NCBI GenBank assembly: GCA_012295275.1
Contig: CM022679.1
Location: 13,441,415 to 13,505,414 of the forward strand
Source: Chrysomallon squamiferum
Lineage: Eukaryota > Mollusca > Gastropoda > Neomphalida > Peltospiridae
Direction of reading: 5' to 3'
Length of the DNA: 64,000 nucleotides
Positions 63,800 through 64,000 of the stretch are shown one piece after another (position 1 is the first letter of the stretch; every line of letters begins with the position of its first letter). The translations under genes were made by a program, and so were the position numbers. The notes under the pieces are model-generated. The model was not told the DNA's origin and made no database searches. It saw only the letters and a list, made by a program, of their open reading frames with translations.

Positions 63800-64000
63800 T
63801 AGCCATAGCTATATTGAGGCAAATGAGGTAAATACCTCATACCAAAATTGAGGATTTTTTGTTTGTTTCAGATGTTGTGTTTTTGGGAGGTGCAGGGTTG
63901 TACAAAGATTTTATTTTAAAAATATAAAATATAAAAGGCTAGAATCGAGGATGTTGCATTTTTCAAGTCAGAGCTTCTGGGGGCCTTAGGCAGCTCTCAT
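63800..64000. mobile_element. possible transposon terminus at the right edge
   Basis: After a TATA run, CATAGCCATAGCTATATTGAGG and GCAAATGAGGTAAATACCTCA begin a sequence unlike its surroundings, ending near the edge with GGGGGCCTTAGGCAGCTCTC. The GAGGTAAAT...CCTTAGGCAGC phrases remind me of hAT element ends. The element runs off the window, so this is tentative. Confidence 0.3.

Noticed and set aside
1-64000. CRISPR arrays, bacterial operons, rRNA or tRNA genes
   Set aside because: The tandem arrays have no spacer-repeat structure of the CRISPR kind; the DNA is clearly eukaryotic with spliced genes, and I saw no tRNA cloverleaf or rRNA sequence.

Overview
This is eukaryotic, AT-rich, intron-rich nuclear DNA with very dense microsatellites, tandem repeats and transposon remnants. 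The genes point to a lophotrochozoan, most likely a mollusc. The gene content is a FNIP/ECSIT/FAM241 set, a secreted ApeC (apextrin C-terminal) protein and a TNF-receptor-like gene resembling the Grindelwald type. The species cannot be named from the sequence. Exons were assembled by hand from splice sites, reading phase and protein similarity recalled from memory. No alignment or RNA evidence was available.

Layout. (1) 407-520, minus: first coding exon of a FAM241B-type small membrane protein. It lies head-to-head with (2) a complete 20-exon folliculin-interacting protein gene (FNIP, 2112-16066, plus; 1,026 residues). (3) Convergent to FNIP is a complete ECSIT gene (19570-23826, minus; 4 coding exons, 394 residues) with a possible upstream start exon near 25.75 kb. 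(4) 26-39.6 kb is a gene-poor stretch with a hAT transposase tail, a hAT-like MITE, AC/TG/TATG/GA microsatellites and several minisatellites. (5) 39818-51231, plus: a secreted modular protein. It has a signal peptide, four small cysteine modules, an ApeC domain over three exons, then four more cysteine modules. Every internal intron is phase 1. A 1.6 kb, 52-bp-unit minisatellite sits in one intron. (6) 52684-55393, minus: the 3' part of a single-pass receptor with one eight-cysteine TNFR-like domain, a 27-bp exon, a transmembrane exon and an acidic tail. (7) 55.4-59.3 kb: tandemly duplicated non-coding DNA with exon-like segments. (8) 60.0-63.4 kb: a second, broken copy of the receptor that has lost the transmembrane exon and carries frameshifts and a nonsense codon. 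(9) The right edge holds nested inverted repeats and a possible transposon end.

Functional reading (inference). FNIP works with folliculin at the lysosome in Rag/mTORC1 and AMPK signalling. ECSIT is a mitochondrial and Toll-pathway adaptor. ApeC proteins are extracellular microbe-binding candidates, and the last gene looks like a TNF receptor. The right half therefore resembles a small, fast-changing innate-immunity neighbourhood built by exon shuffling and tandem duplication, next to slowly evolving housekeeping genes on the left.
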